From: Candidatus Roseilinea sp.
GTDB lineage: Bacteria; Chloroflexota; Anaerolineae; J036; Brachytrichaceae
DNA: 64,000 nt
Assembly (NCBI GenBank): GCA_025998955.1
Contig: AP024676.1
Coordinates: 1,488,001-1,552,000 of the forward strand
Direction of reading: 5' to 3'
Below are positions 42,607-51,201 of the stretch, piece by piece. How positions within the stretch are numbered: position 1 is the first letter of the stretch; each line of letters starts with the position of its first letter. The translations under genes and the position numbers were made by a program. The notes beneath the pieces are model-generated. The model had not been told where the DNA came from. It ran no database searches and worked only from the letters and a program-made list of their open reading frames with translations.

Positions 42607-42639
42607 TTTCACGATGCGGAACAGTTCTGCATCGTGAAA
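42607..42639 (-). promoter_or_regulatory. 33-bp palindromic operator upstream of iclR and the C1 operon
   Basis: TTTCACGATGCGGAAC (42607-42622), one central base, then GTTCTGCATCGTGAAA (42624-42639): 15 of 16 positions are complementary. The flanks extend the symmetry (TTTGATT to the left, ATCAAA to the right) with a one-base offset. It ends 8 bases from the start codon, so binding would block transcription or initiation. Length fits an IclR dimer-of-dimers site. An RNA hairpin role is the alternative. Confidence 0.7.
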
Positions 42640-42834
42640 TCAAATTAAAGCGCAAAATATATGCGGTGTCAAATTCAATCACCAACCTGAATCACAAGGG
42701 GTCACTTTTCCACGGAGGTAGCCGCGTGACGTGGCAGCAATACGAGACGCGGCAGTCACACCCTAAATCATCGCGCCAGCAAAAATGCACTCAATCACGA
42801 TTGATGTTTCACAGATATGGTAGGCTTGTTCGCA

Positions 42835-44010
42835 ATGCGAAAGCGAACGTGCATGATATGCGCCGGCTGGATCGCCGGTGCGCTCGTCCTCAGCGCTTGC
42901 GCACAGTCCTCATCCGAGCTACCCACCACAATGCCCGGCGACATCCCGGTGACCGTTTACGCCACATCGCGTCCGGCTTCCAGCCCTGCTCCAACGATTG
43001 CGCCAGCCACTCCACAGGCAGCGCAGCCAACCCGGGTACCGCCTGTCACACCGGCGCCGACGCCGACCGAGACGCCCTACCCGCTGCCGAAGATCTCGCT
43101 GGCCGGCGAGGGCATCAACGTGGTGGACTACGGCAACGACAACCTCAAGGCGCTGGCGCCGCTGGGCTTCGGGTGGATCCAGGTCTTCAACCCGCCGGAG
43201 CACCCGATCCCTAATTACAAGGTGCTCTACCGCGTCTCGTTGGGCGAAGCCATCAGCGGTGACCCAGCAGCAGTCAACGCCTGGGCCGAGCGGTTGGAAA
43301 GCCTGGCCCGCGAACGGCGCGGCGTGATCCACGCCTACTCGATCGGCAACGAGGTCAACCTATCGCGCGAGTGGGGCGGCCGGCCGCCGGATCCGTCGCT
43401 CTACGCGCGACTCCTCGCCGTTGCCTACGCACGCATCAAGACGGCCGATCCGGACGCGCAGGTGATCTCTGCCGGCATCGCCCCCACGGGCGGCGATGGG
43501 AATGGTGCAGTGGACGACTTGGCCTATGCACGCGCGCTGTTCGAAGCCGGCATCGCCGGCTACATTGACGGCTACGGCTTTCACCCCTATGGCTTCGCCT
43601 ACGAGCCGGAGCACGACCCGAACGACCCACAGGCGCGCGGATTGCTCTTCCGCCGCGCCGAGGCGCATCGCCGGCTGATGGAGGAATATGGCGCCGGCGA
43701 CAAACCGATGTGGGCAACCGAGTTCGGCTGGCTGATGGATCCGCGCGAGGAGGGATTGACCTGCTCATGGCCGGAGCTGGACTGGCAGCGCGTCTCACGC
43801 AAACGCCAGGCAGAATACGTCGTGCGCGCCTTCGACTTCGCACGGAAGCACTGGCCGTGGATGGGGCCGATGTTTCTGTGGAACTACGATTTCAGCCGGT
43901 CAGCACAATATCCCGACCCCTGCGAACAGATGAAGTTCTTCTCGCTGCTCGATGCGCAGGGCAACGAACGGCCGGTGATGCAGGCGCTGCGCATGGCGAC
44001 GAGTCGGTGA
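42835..44010 (+). CDS. Lipoprotein clan-A glycoside hydrolase-like protein
   Basis: 391 residues from ATG 42835 (MRKRTCMICAGW); ATG 42817 is also in frame. Lipoprotein signal ending LVLSAC, then a Pro/Thr-rich linker of about 60 residues, then a TIM-barrel. Clan-A catalytic glutamates are likely in YSIGNEVNLS (acid/base) and MWATEFGWLM (nucleophile). The barrel (about 300 residues) is like GH5/GH39 proteins. Surface-attached; substrate unknown. Divergent from iclR with about 230 bases between. Confidence 0.75.
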   Translation: MRKRTCMICAGWIAGALVLSACAQSSSELPTTMPGDIPVTVYATSRPASSPAPTIAPATPQAAQPTRVPPVTPAPTPTETPYPLPKISLAGEGINVVDYGNDNLKALAPLGFGWIQVFNPPEHPIPNYKVLYRVSLGEAISGDPAAVNAWAERLESLARERRGVIHAYSIGNEVNLSREWGGRPPDPSLYARLLAVAYARIKTADPDAQVISAGIAPTGGDGNGAVDDLAYARALFEAGIAGYIDGYGFHPYGFAYEPEHDPNDPQARGLLFRRAEAHRRLMEEYGAGDKPMWATEFGWLMDPREEGLTCSWPELDWQRVSRKRQAEYVVRAFDFARKHWPWMGPMFLWNYDFSRSAQYPDPCEQMKFFSLLDAQGNERPVMQALRMATSR

Positions 44011-44015
44011 GCGGT

Positions 44016-44036
44016 GAGATTGGAGATTGGAGACTG
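44016..44036 (+). repeat. Heptamer tract after the glycosidase stop codon
   Basis: Units GAGATTG, GAGATTG, GAGACTG, starting 6 bases after the stop. The same GGAGATT phase occurs at 10947 and 36640. Confidence 0.8.
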
Positions 44037-44108
44037 AGATTACAATGTAGAACACATGTTCTTCCAAGCATCGGTTACACGTTGTGAAAGATGAGCCGGA
44101 AAGCCGAA

Positions 44109-44164
44109 ATTCTCAATTCTCAATTCTCAATTCTCAATTCTCAATTCTCAATTCTCAATTCTCA
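44109..44164 (+). repeat. Eight perfect ATTCTCA heptamers ending in the SRAP start codon
   Basis: (ATTCTCA)8 occupies 44109-44164 without a mismatch. The final A is the A of the ATG that begins the SRAP gene. The tract therefore replaces the ribosome-binding region of that gene. Perfect units suggest recent expansion. Confidence 0.95.
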
Positions 44165-44835
44165 TGTGCGGACGTTACACCCTGACCGTTGATCCGGAGC
44201 AGCTCATGGCGCGATTCCACCTGACCAGCGCGGATTTCGTCGCGACGCCGCGCTACAACATCGCGCCGACGCAAACGGTGGCCGTCGTCTACGACGAATC
44301 GCCACGCACGCTGTCGGCAGCGCGCTGGGGCTTGATCCCATCGTGGGCAAAAGACCCGAGCATCGGTTCACGCATGATCAACGCGCGCGCCGAGACGCTG
44401 GCGGAGAAGCCGGCCTTTCGCACCTTGCTCAAAAAGCGCCGCTGCCTGGTGCTGGCCGACAGTTTCTACGAGTGGCGCAAGAATCCCGACGGTTCAAAGA
44501 CGCCGATGCGCGTGATGCTCACGTCCGGCGAGCCGTTTGCGCTAGCTGGGCTATGGGACGTTTGGAAGACGCCGGAAGGCGACCGGCTGAGGACTTGTAC
44601 GATCATCACCACAGAACCGAACACCTTGGTCGCCCCGCTTCACAACCGCATGGCCGCCATCCTGCCGCCGGAGCACGAAGCAGACTGGCTCGCGCAGGGC
44701 CGCGACGACACGGCCTTCCTACGCGCGCTGCTGCAGCCCTTCCCGGCAGAGCGCATGAAAGCGTATCCGGTCTCGCCACGCGTGAACAACGTCAAGAACG
44801 ACGATCCCTCGCTGATCGAACCGGTGACCGCGTGA
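44164..44835 (+). CDS. SRAP-domain protein (YedK/HMCES), abasic-site DNA-protein crosslinker
   Basis: A 223-residue SRAP protein, which forms a thiazolidine crosslink to abasic sites in single-stranded DNA through Cys2. Hallmarks: MCGRY start (C2), N73 in INARAET, E103 in FYEW, H160 in LHNRM. Length is normal. ATG 44164 must be the start because C2 follows it directly. No Shine-Dalgarno is present; the leader is the (ATTCTCA)8 tract, so expression may be low, leaderless-like or repeat-length dependent. Convergent with the cytochrome oxidase operon. Confidence 0.93.
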   Translation: MCGRYTLTVDPEQLMARFHLTSADFVATPRYNIAPTQTVAVVYDESPRTLSAARWGLIPSWAKDPSIGSRMINARAETLAEKPAFRTLLKKRRCLVLADSFYEWRKNPDGSKTPMRVMLTSGEPFALAGLWDVWKTPEGDRLRTCTIITTEPNTLVAPLHNRMAAILPPEHEADWLAQGRDDTAFLRALLQPFPAERMKAYPVSPRVNNVKNDDPSLIEPVTA

Positions 44836-44843
44836 CGAGTGGA

Positions 44844-45332
44844 TCACTTAGCCTGGACGAGCGCTAACATGCGATACGGTTCCTCCGCGCCGAAGTCAAT
44901 GCTCACACGCACACGCCACGGGCCCGGCTTGGGGAAGAGTATGCCGGAGATTGTGTATGCGCCGTTACTCTGCCGTGTCATCGGATATTCGAGGCCCTCT
45001 ACCTGCGTCAGCGCTGCCACGCTCAACGTCGGCGTAACCATCATCAAGCTCCCCGTCTTGCGATCCAGGGCCACCAGCGTCAAAGTCGCCGGCGCGCCGG
45101 CCTGAGGAGGATAGGGGGCGAGCTTGACTCGCAACTCGGCCGGCTCGATCACCTGGGCGCCTATGCCGTCCGCGCTCAGCGGCACCGCGATGCTATCCAG
45201 GGGAACTTGTAACTCGACGGCGCGTGCTGCATCCCGTTGCATCTGCAGGCGCGAGAGCGCAATTGCGGCAATGAGCAGCAGTGACGCCGCAATCAGCGCG
45301 ACGATCACCCAGCGCAGGGCGATGCGGGCCAC
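44844..45332 (-). CDS. Membrane-anchored YtkA/FixH-like protein
   Basis: 162 residues: one N-terminal membrane helix (WVIVALIAASLLLIAAIAL) and an extracytoplasmic beta-sandwich domain with KLAPYPPQAGAPATLTL and PGPWRVRVSIDFG. This matches YtkA-like domains, often linked to copper handling and oxidase assembly. It is the last gene of the cytochrome oxidase operon, 6 bases after subunit III. A role in CuA/CuB maturation is inferred from context; no Cys or Met-rich copper motif is obvious. Confidence 0.65.
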   Translation of the reverse strand: MARIALRWVIVALIAASLLLIAAIALSRLQMQRDAARAVELQVPLDSIAVPLSADGIGAQVIEPAELRVKLAPYPPQAGAPATLTLVALDRKTGSLMMVTPTLSVAALTQVEGLEYPMTRQSNGAYTISGILFPKPGPWRVRVSIDFGAEEPYRMLALVQAK

Positions 45333-45338
45333 GTCAAC

Positions 45339-45974
45339 TCATCCGATCAAGTACAGCACGGCGAACACGACCAGCCACACGCCGGTGATGAAATACCAAT
45401 ACATCACTGTTGCCTGCACCAGCAAGCGGCGCTCGCCTGAGAAGTGACCCAGCAACGTGCGCACCAACACTACGCCCATCAAGATCACGCCCACGAACAC
45501 GCGCAACACGTGAAAGAGAAGCAGGAATGTGAACGTCGAGCCGTAGGCGCTGCCCTGCGCCAAGATCGCGAGGTCGGTGAACTCCGCCGCCTGCACGGCC
45601 ATGAACACCACGCCCAGCGCGCTGGCAATGGCAATGCCCTTCACCAGACCCTTGCGATCCTCATGCGCAATTGCACGATCGGCCAAAAAAACGGCGACTG
45701 TGCTGAGCAACGCAACGACGGTGTTGAAGATGGCCGGCGCCATCGGCGGCGGCGTGACGCCGGCAGGCGGCCATACATCGCTCGTGTTGCGCATGAAGAA
45801 CCAGGCTAGAAACAGGCCGAGGAAGAACATGGACTCGGAGGCGATGAAGAAACCGACGCCCAACAGCCCAATGTTCTTGGCGCGAGCAGGTTCTGCCGCC
45901 CTAGAACGACGCGCCGGGCCGGTGCTGCGATCACGCAGAGTCGCTTGCGCCATCAGATCCACCTCGTTCGTCAC
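45339..45974 (-). CDS. ctaE: Cytochrome c oxidase subunit III
   Basis: 211 residues with five membrane helices, the short form of subunit III found in many bacteria. Conserved features: GLLGVGFFIASESMFFLGLF, EFTDLAILAQGSAYGSTFT, and FHVLRVFVGVILMG near helix 4. ATG 45974 overlaps the stop of the upstream small gene (ATGA); ATG 45953 (MAQATLRD) is an alternative start. Part of the aa3-type oxidase operon. Confidence 0.9.
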   Translation of the reverse strand: MTNEVDLMAQATLRDRSTGPARRSRAAEPARAKNIGLLGVGFFIASESMFFLGLFLAWFFMRNTSDVWPPAGVTPPPMAPAIFNTVVALLSTVAVFLADRAIAHEDRKGLVKGIAIASALGVVFMAVQAAEFTDLAILAQGSAYGSTFTFLLLFHVLRVFVGVILMGVVLVRTLLGHFSGERRLLVQATVMYWYFITGVWLVVFAVLYLIG

Positions 45975-46300
45975 TCGTGGTCAGAGGTCGCCGAGCCGGC
46001 GTTGACGATTTCGTCGTACAGCCAAGTGCCCAGCCCGACGAGAATGCCGACTACGCCAATGATGAGCATGATCGGGTGCAGCACGATGCCGAATGCCGCC
46101 AGCGTCATGCCGGCCCCGAGGATGATGGGAGATAGGCTGGGCGCCGGCATGTGCGGCTCGTGCGCCTCGGCATGTTCATGGCTGGCGGTCACTTCGGCGA
46201 TATGCTCAGGATGCACCTTCGAATCGCCGGCCGGCGCAGCAGCGATAGGAGTCGCCAGTGCAGTGTGCTTAGTCGTTTCTTCCATGGTGGTCATATTCAT
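45971..46300 (-). CDS. Small two-helix membrane protein, cytochrome oxidase subunit IV-like
   Basis: 109 residues: a His-rich N-terminal half (HPEHIAEVTASHEHAEAHEPH) and two C-terminal membrane helices (LGAGMTLAAFGIVL, IMLIIGVVGILVGLGTWLY). It resembles the small subunit IV or oxidase-linked proteins of Chloroflexota operons. Overlaps ctaE by 4 bases. Whether the His-rich tail binds metal is unknown. Confidence 0.65.
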   Translation of the reverse strand: MNMTTMEETTKHTALATPIAAAPAGDSKVHPEHIAEVTASHEHAEAHEPHMPAPSLSPIILGAGMTLAAFGIVLHPIMLIIGVVGILVGLGTWLYDEIVNAGSATSDHE

Positions 46301-46319
46301 CTCGCGATGTCGAGCGGTG

Positions 46320-46436
46320 TCACCTCACGCTATACACGCTCACCCAGAGCAGGCCGAGGGCAATGCCGATTGCCAACAGCCCAAAGCTGATCAGGGTCAT
46401 CACGATGGCTTGTCGTTTCGCACGCTTTGGAATCAT
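46320..46436 (-). CDS. 38-aa single-helix membrane protein in the oxidase operon
   Basis: Short ORF MIPKRAKRQAIVMTLISFGL plus LAIGIALGLL and a WVSVYSVR end, terminating with TGA at 46320-46322. A basic start is followed by one membrane helix, as in small oxidase or assembly subunits. It sits in the 170-base gap between ctaAB and the subunit IV-like gene, in the same orientation. No family assignment. Confidence 0.55.
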   Translation of the reverse strand: MIPKRAKRQAIVMTLISFGLLAIGIALGLLWVSVYSVR

Positions 46437-46469
46437 TGGTTGAGTTGCTGGTTGCTGGTCGCCGGCCGG

Positions 46470-48296
46470 TTAGAAGGCGATGCGGTCTATCATCATCACG
46501 GCGAACAGGGCGAACAGATAGAGCAATGAGTATACGTATAACCTCAGGGCAGCTTGAGGCGTGTGCTCGTGGTTCACGCGCCAAGCCAGCCACAAAAACC
46601 ATGCCCCCAATGCTATCGCACCTGCCAGGTAGACGCCACCCATCGTCTGCACCGGCACCAACATCAGCGTGAGCGCAAACATGCCGAATGCATAGATGAA
46701 AATCTGGCGCGCGGTCTCGTCCTCGCCGGCTACGACCGGCAGCATCGGCACACCCGCCGCAGCGTAGTCTTTGCGCTTGAGCAACGCCAGCGCCCAGAAG
46801 TGCGGCGGCGTCCAATAGAACACGATGGCGAACAGCACGAAGGCTGCCAGCGAGAGCTGGCTGCTGGCCGCCACCCAGCCGATCATCGGCGGGATCGCCC
46901 CGGCGCCGCCGCCGATCACGATGTTTTGCCATGTGCTGCGCTTCAGCCAGCGCGTGTAGATCACTGTGTAGTAGAAGAAGCCGATCAAGGCGAGCAGCGC
47001 CGCCAACCAGTTGACGAACAAGATGAAGATCGCAAACGACAACCCGGCCAAGGTCACGCCGAAGACGAACGCTTGGTGTGGCGCAATCCGGCCGCTGGGC
47101 ACGGGGCGCTTGCTGGTGCGCCCCATGACCTGGTCAATGTCGCTGTCGTAGGCCATGTTCACCGCGTTCGCTCCGCCGGCCATCAGGTAGCCGCCAACCA
47201 GCGTCCAGACGACGAGATACCACGGCGGCGCACCGGCCGGTGTGATGAACATCGCCGCCAGCGTGGTGAACAGCAACAGCGAGATGACGCGTGGCTTCGT
47301 CAGCGCCACATAGTCGTTGATCGTCTGGCGCCACGCCGGCAGGGGCTTGCGGGTTGGCTCCGGGATCGCGACCGGCAGGCGCTCGACCAGCGTGGCCAGC
47401 GCCACGGCGCTCACCCACAACGCGGCCGCCGTCGCATTGTGCAACGTAGCCAGGATGGCCGGGCGGGTCAGCGCCACCATCAACCAGCCCAGCGCGCCCA
47501 CGGCCAGAAACGCAGCGATGAACATCCAACTCACGATCCGAATGCGCACATCTAGGCCGGCGCGCGCTTCCCGGCGCAGCAAGTGACTTGCCAGCGAGAG
47601 TGCCAAAAGCGCCACCACGAATACTGCGGCGCGATGCAGCCACTGCAAGAACACCAAGATGCCACCGTTCGGCAGCAGGCCGCCGTTGCAGATCGGAAAG
47701 GTCTGGCCGCATGCCATCGCCGCGCCGCTGCCGGAGACCAGCGCGCCGGTCGCCAACGCGACGAAGGTGGCACCGGCCAGCGTGCGAACCGAACGGCGGA
47801 AGCGTTGTGCTGACGGGGTCGCTTCGAGCAGATCGCGCGCCACTCTCGGGTAGCGCACTTCGACGTGCATCCCGGCGATGCAGCCCAGCGTGACCAGGCC
47901 GGCGACCAGGTGAAGCGCCGAGAGCAACGGTTGGCGCGCCGGCCAGGGCTGCAACGCTACCAGCGCGCCTAGCACAATCTGAACGCTCACCAAGGTGAGC
48001 GACGCAAGGCCGAGCACGAGCAACCCACGGTCGAGCCGGCGTCGCCAGCGCAGACACACAGCCACAACGGTGAGCGACAAAACGGCGGTCAGCGCCGCCA
48101 GCGCGCGGTGGACGACTTCGGCGATCGCCTTCGCGTTATCCACCGGCAACACAGCGCCGAAGCAGAGTGGCCAATCGGGGCAACTCGGCCCTTCGCCCGA
48201 AATGCGCACGACATTGCCCACCACGACCAGCAGCGTCGCGGCGACCAGCGCGGCAAGCGTCAAGCGGTGCAAGGTCCGAGCTTCATTCGCCCGCAT
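46470..48296 (-). CDS. Fused heme A synthase (CtaA/COX15) and protoheme IX farnesyltransferase (CtaB/COX10)
   Basis: A 608-residue membrane protein joining two successive steps of heme A synthesis. Residues 1-310 are CtaA-like: eight helices with His-containing VVHRALAALTA, ALHLVAGLVT, WLHRAAVFVV and TLHNATAAALW, plus Cys pairs CPDWPLC and CGQTFPIC in loops. Residues 320-608 are CtaB-like: the prenyl-diphosphate motif NMAYDSDIDQVMGRTSKRP and VFYWTPPHFWALAL. The fusion order is the reverse of the pathway (CtaB acts first). Lies between ctaD and the small oxidase genes, so heme A supply and oxidase are co-expressed. Confidence 0.93.
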   Translation of the reverse strand: MRANEARTLHRLTLAALVAATLLVVVGNVVRISGEGPSCPDWPLCFGAVLPVDNAKAIAEVVHRALAALTAVLSLTVVAVCLRWRRRLDRGLLVLGLASLTLVSVQIVLGALVALQPWPARQPLLSALHLVAGLVTLGCIAGMHVEVRYPRVARDLLEATPSAQRFRRSVRTLAGATFVALATGALVSGSGAAMACGQTFPICNGGLLPNGGILVFLQWLHRAAVFVVALLALSLASHLLRREARAGLDVRIRIVSWMFIAAFLAVGALGWLMVALTRPAILATLHNATAAALWVSAVALATLVERLPVAIPEPTRKPLPAWRQTINDYVALTKPRVISLLLFTTLAAMFITPAGAPPWYLVVWTLVGGYLMAGGANAVNMAYDSDIDQVMGRTSKRPVPSGRIAPHQAFVFGVTLAGLSFAIFILFVNWLAALLALIGFFYYTVIYTRWLKRSTWQNIVIGGGAGAIPPMIGWVAASSQLSLAAFVLFAIVFYWTPPHFWALALLKRKDYAAAGVPMLPVVAGEDETARQIFIYAFGMFALTLMLVPVQTMGGVYLAGAIALGAWFLWLAWRVNHEHTPQAALRLYVYSLLYLFALFAVMMIDRIAF

Positions 48297-48356
48297 ACGA
48301 TCCCATCCGGCGCACTACGCCTGCGTTAGCCTCGCGCTGACCATGTCAGCCAACGG

Positions 48357-49976
48357 TCAGAGCTGAGGCATGCGCATCCGCTCATCGAACAACGGGCGGT
48401 CGCTCTCCACAGTCGGAATCTCGCGGAAGTTGTATTCCGGCGGGGGCGACGCCGTGCTCCACTCCAGCGTGTTGCCCTCCCAGGGATCGTTGCCGGCAGG
48501 CTCGCCATGGCGCAGTTTGATGGCGTTGATGATGAAGATCAACACCGAAAACGCCAGCAGGAACGCACCGATCGTGGCGATCAGATTGCCCAGTTCCCAG
48601 CCGCGACCCGGGTCGTAGGTGGCGATGCGGCGCGGCATCCCCTGGAGGCCCAGGAAATGCATCGGGAAGAAGGTGACGTTGAAGCCGATCATCATGAGCC
48701 AGAAGTGCAGCTTGCCCAGCTTCTCGTCGAACATGCGGCCGGTGATCTTCGGCCCCCAGTAATACAGGGCGGCGAAGATGCCGAACACGCTGCCGCCGAA
48801 CAGGACGTAGTGGAAATGGGCGACGACGAAGTAGGAGTTGTGCACATACTGGTCAATCGGGATCGCGCCCTGCATCACGCCGCTGATGCCGCCGATGACG
48901 AACGTGGCCAGGAAACCCAAGCACATCAGCAGCGGCGTCTTGAAGTTCAGCGAGCCGCCCCACAAGGTGGCAAGCCAATTAAACACCTTCACGCCGGTCG
49001 GCACGGCGATCACCATGGTGGTGAACATGAAGAAGCGCTCGATGGCCGGATCCACGCCGCTGACGAACATATGGTGCACCCAGGTCGTAAAGCCCAGCAG
49101 GCCGATCAGGACAGTGCTGATCACCACGGCGCGCAGACCGAAGAGCGGCTTGCGCGAGAACACCGGGATGACTTCGGAGATGATGCCCATTGCAGGCAGG
49201 ATCATGATGTAGACCGCCGGATGCGAGTAGAACCAGAACATGTGCTGCCACAACTGCACCCGGTTAGTGGTGAAGAACTGGGTGTTGAAGTTGCGATCGG
49301 CCACCAGCATGAGCAACGCAGCGGTGAGCACCGGCGTGGCCAGCAACACCATACCGGCAGTGGTCGCCATGGCCCACACGAACATCGGGATACGCCAAGC
49401 CGTCATGCCCGGCGCACGCATGCTATAGACGGTGACCAGGAAGTTCACCGCGCCCAGCGTCGAGCCGATGCCGAGCAAGATCACACCCATCAACCAGATG
49501 TCCATGCCGACCGTCGGCGAGAACGATTTGGTCGAATAGGGCACGTAGGCCGTCCAGGCCGCATCGGAGCGCGCACCGAAGAGGAAACCGATCAGCATGA
49601 CCAGGCCGGCCCCCAGGGTGATCCAGAAGCTGAAGGCGTTCAGGCGTGGGAAGGCGACATCGCGCGCGCCGATCATCAGCGGCACAAAATAGTTACCGAA
49701 CCCGCCCACCAGCATCGGAATGGTGAACAGGAAGATCATCACCGAGCCGTGCATGGTGAAGAGTTGGTTGTATGTGTTGGGGTCCACGACCTGCAAGTTG
49801 GGCGCAGCCAACTGCAGCCGGATGAGCAGCGCCATCAGGCCGGCAGCGATGAAGAACGCGAACGACATCACCATGTACATGATGCCGATCTTCTTGTGAT
49901 CAACAGTCGCGAGCCAGCCGAGCACACCACTCTTGGCACGCTCGCGCAGCGGAATGGGAATGCTGATGCTTGCCAT
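48357..49976 (-). CDS. ctaD: Cytochrome c oxidase subunit I
   Basis: A 539-residue heme-copper oxidase subunit I with 12 helices. Ligands: His in TMHGSVMIFLF (heme a), the CuB His and cross-linked Tyr in YSHPAVYIMILP, the HH pair in TWVHHMFVSG, and His residues in VVAHFHYVLFGG. D-channel NxxxxxN-type residues appear as NYFVPLMIGARDVAFPRLN, so it is an A-family (aa3) enzyme. Second gene of the operon after ctaC. Confidence 0.96.
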   Translation of the reverse strand: MASISIPIPLRERAKSGVLGWLATVDHKKIGIMYMVMSFAFFIAAGLMALLIRLQLAAPNLQVVDPNTYNQLFTMHGSVMIFLFTIPMLVGGFGNYFVPLMIGARDVAFPRLNAFSFWITLGAGLVMLIGFLFGARSDAAWTAYVPYSTKSFSPTVGMDIWLMGVILLGIGSTLGAVNFLVTVYSMRAPGMTAWRIPMFVWAMATTAGMVLLATPVLTAALLMLVADRNFNTQFFTTNRVQLWQHMFWFYSHPAVYIMILPAMGIISEVIPVFSRKPLFGLRAVVISTVLIGLLGFTTWVHHMFVSGVDPAIERFFMFTTMVIAVPTGVKVFNWLATLWGGSLNFKTPLLMCLGFLATFVIGGISGVMQGAIPIDQYVHNSYFVVAHFHYVLFGGSVFGIFAALYYWGPKITGRMFDEKLGKLHFWLMMIGFNVTFFPMHFLGLQGMPRRIATYDPGRGWELGNLIATIGAFLLAFSVLIFIINAIKLRHGEPAGNDPWEGNTLEWSTASPPPEYNFREIPTVESDRPLFDERMRMPQL

Positions 49977-50026
49977 CGTTCTAGTTCAAGAGCGACCATC
50001 CGAATCAGACGGCCGCTCGACTCGGA

Positions 50027-51025
50027 TCATTTCAGGGTCAGAAGATAGGCCACGAGATCTTCGATCTCTTGTGCCTTCAGATTCAGGTTGGGCATGGCGG
50101 TGCCGGGTTTGACTGCCTGTGGGTCGCGCAGCCACTTCACCAGGTTCTCTGCGTTGTTCTCGAAACCGTCGAGCTGGGCGATGGTGGGATAGGTGGCGAA
50201 GTTGGTCAAGTCGCGCGGGGCAACCTTCCCTTGAGCCTTGGTGCCCTCGATGTAGTGACAGGCGATACACGCACCGTTCATGAAGATGTTTTTACCGGCT
50301 TTGGGATCGCCGGGACGCGTCGGAGCCGAGCTGGCGGCGGCCTGCTGGGCATACCATTCGTCGTATTCGGCCTGCGGCAACGCCTTCACCTTAGAGATCA
50401 TCCGGGCGTGGGCCACGCCGCAGTACACGTTGCATTGGCCGATGTAGTCGCCAGGTGGCACGTTGAACCACACATAGGACATCTCGCCAGGATTGACGTA
50501 GATCATCGGGCCAAGTTCGGGCATCCACCAGGCATGAATGACGTCCGCCGCCGTCATGTCGAGGCGAATGTTCTTGTTGGCCGGGACGATCAGCTCTTCA
50601 CTTGTCGTCACACCATCGCCGCCGGGATACTTGTACTGCCACACCCATTGGCGGCCGGTCACCTCGATCACCAGATCTACCGGCTGGGCGCGTTCGACAC
50701 GCTGCCGTGCGGCAACATCGTTGATGGCGTGCACGTGAGCGACCGGGTTGGACAGCGTGCCACGTGCCGTCATGCGGCCCATCGTGTCCACAGCCAGTCC
50801 GAAGATCACCGCAATCACGATAGCCGGGATGATCGTCCAGGCCAACTCGAGCGTTCGGCTGCCATGGATCTGCTGCGGCATTTCGTCGGCGCTGCGCCGG
50901 CGGAATTTGACGACCGAATAGATGAGCAGCCCTTCGACCAGCACGAACACGACCACTGCGAAAATGAGGATGACGTTGTAAAGATCGTTGATGAGTTCCG
51001 CGTCGCGCGTTACAGGAGGAACCAT
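50027..51025 (-). CDS. ctaC: Cytochrome c oxidase subunit II with C-terminal cytochrome c domain
   Basis: 332 residues (caa3-type). Two N-terminal helices (LYNVILIFAVVVFVLVEGLL; LAWTIIPAIVIAVIFGLAV). CuA ligands: H164 (VIHAWW), C198 and C202 (GQCNVYCG), H206 and M209. A C-terminal cytochrome c domain follows, with heme-attachment C253-x-x-C256-H257 and likely Met ligand in GTAMPNL. No lipobox or long signal sequence. First gene of the oxidase operon; the domain lets soluble or membrane cytochromes pass electrons directly. Confidence 0.95.
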   Translation of the reverse strand: MVPPVTRDAELINDLYNVILIFAVVVFVLVEGLLIYSVVKFRRRSADEMPQQIHGSRTLELAWTIIPAIVIAVIFGLAVDTMGRMTARGTLSNPVAHVHAINDVAARQRVERAQPVDLVIEVTGRQWVWQYKYPGGDGVTTSEELIVPANKNIRLDMTAADVIHAWWMPELGPMIYVNPGEMSYVWFNVPPGDYIGQCNVYCGVAHARMISKVKALPQAEYDEWYAQQAAASSAPTRPGDPKAGKNIFMNGACIACHYIEGTKAQGKVAPRDLTNFATYPTIAQLDGFENNAENLVKWLRDPQAVKPGTAMPNLNLKAQEIEDLVAYLLTLK

Positions 51026-51201
51026 TACTACCTCTATACGTTCTAACGAGCGAGGATTCTAGCATAAGCATGATTCTCGTCACGTGATCTTCAACAGTAA
51101 CGTGAGCATGACGTTCGACCCAGTAGTGACGTTCTTGGCTACGGCTCATGTTGCGCTCACACCGGTTTGATCCACACCGCCAAAATAACTACTCACAAAG
51201 G

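Noticed and set aside
44101-44164. Heptamer array as a CRISPR-like array
   Set aside because: Unit is 7 bases with no spacers; it is a simple tandem repeat.
48507-50048. 513-codon open frame on the plus strand opposite ctaD
   Set aside because: Arg/His/Asp-rich antisense artefact of a highly conserved gene in GC-rich DNA.
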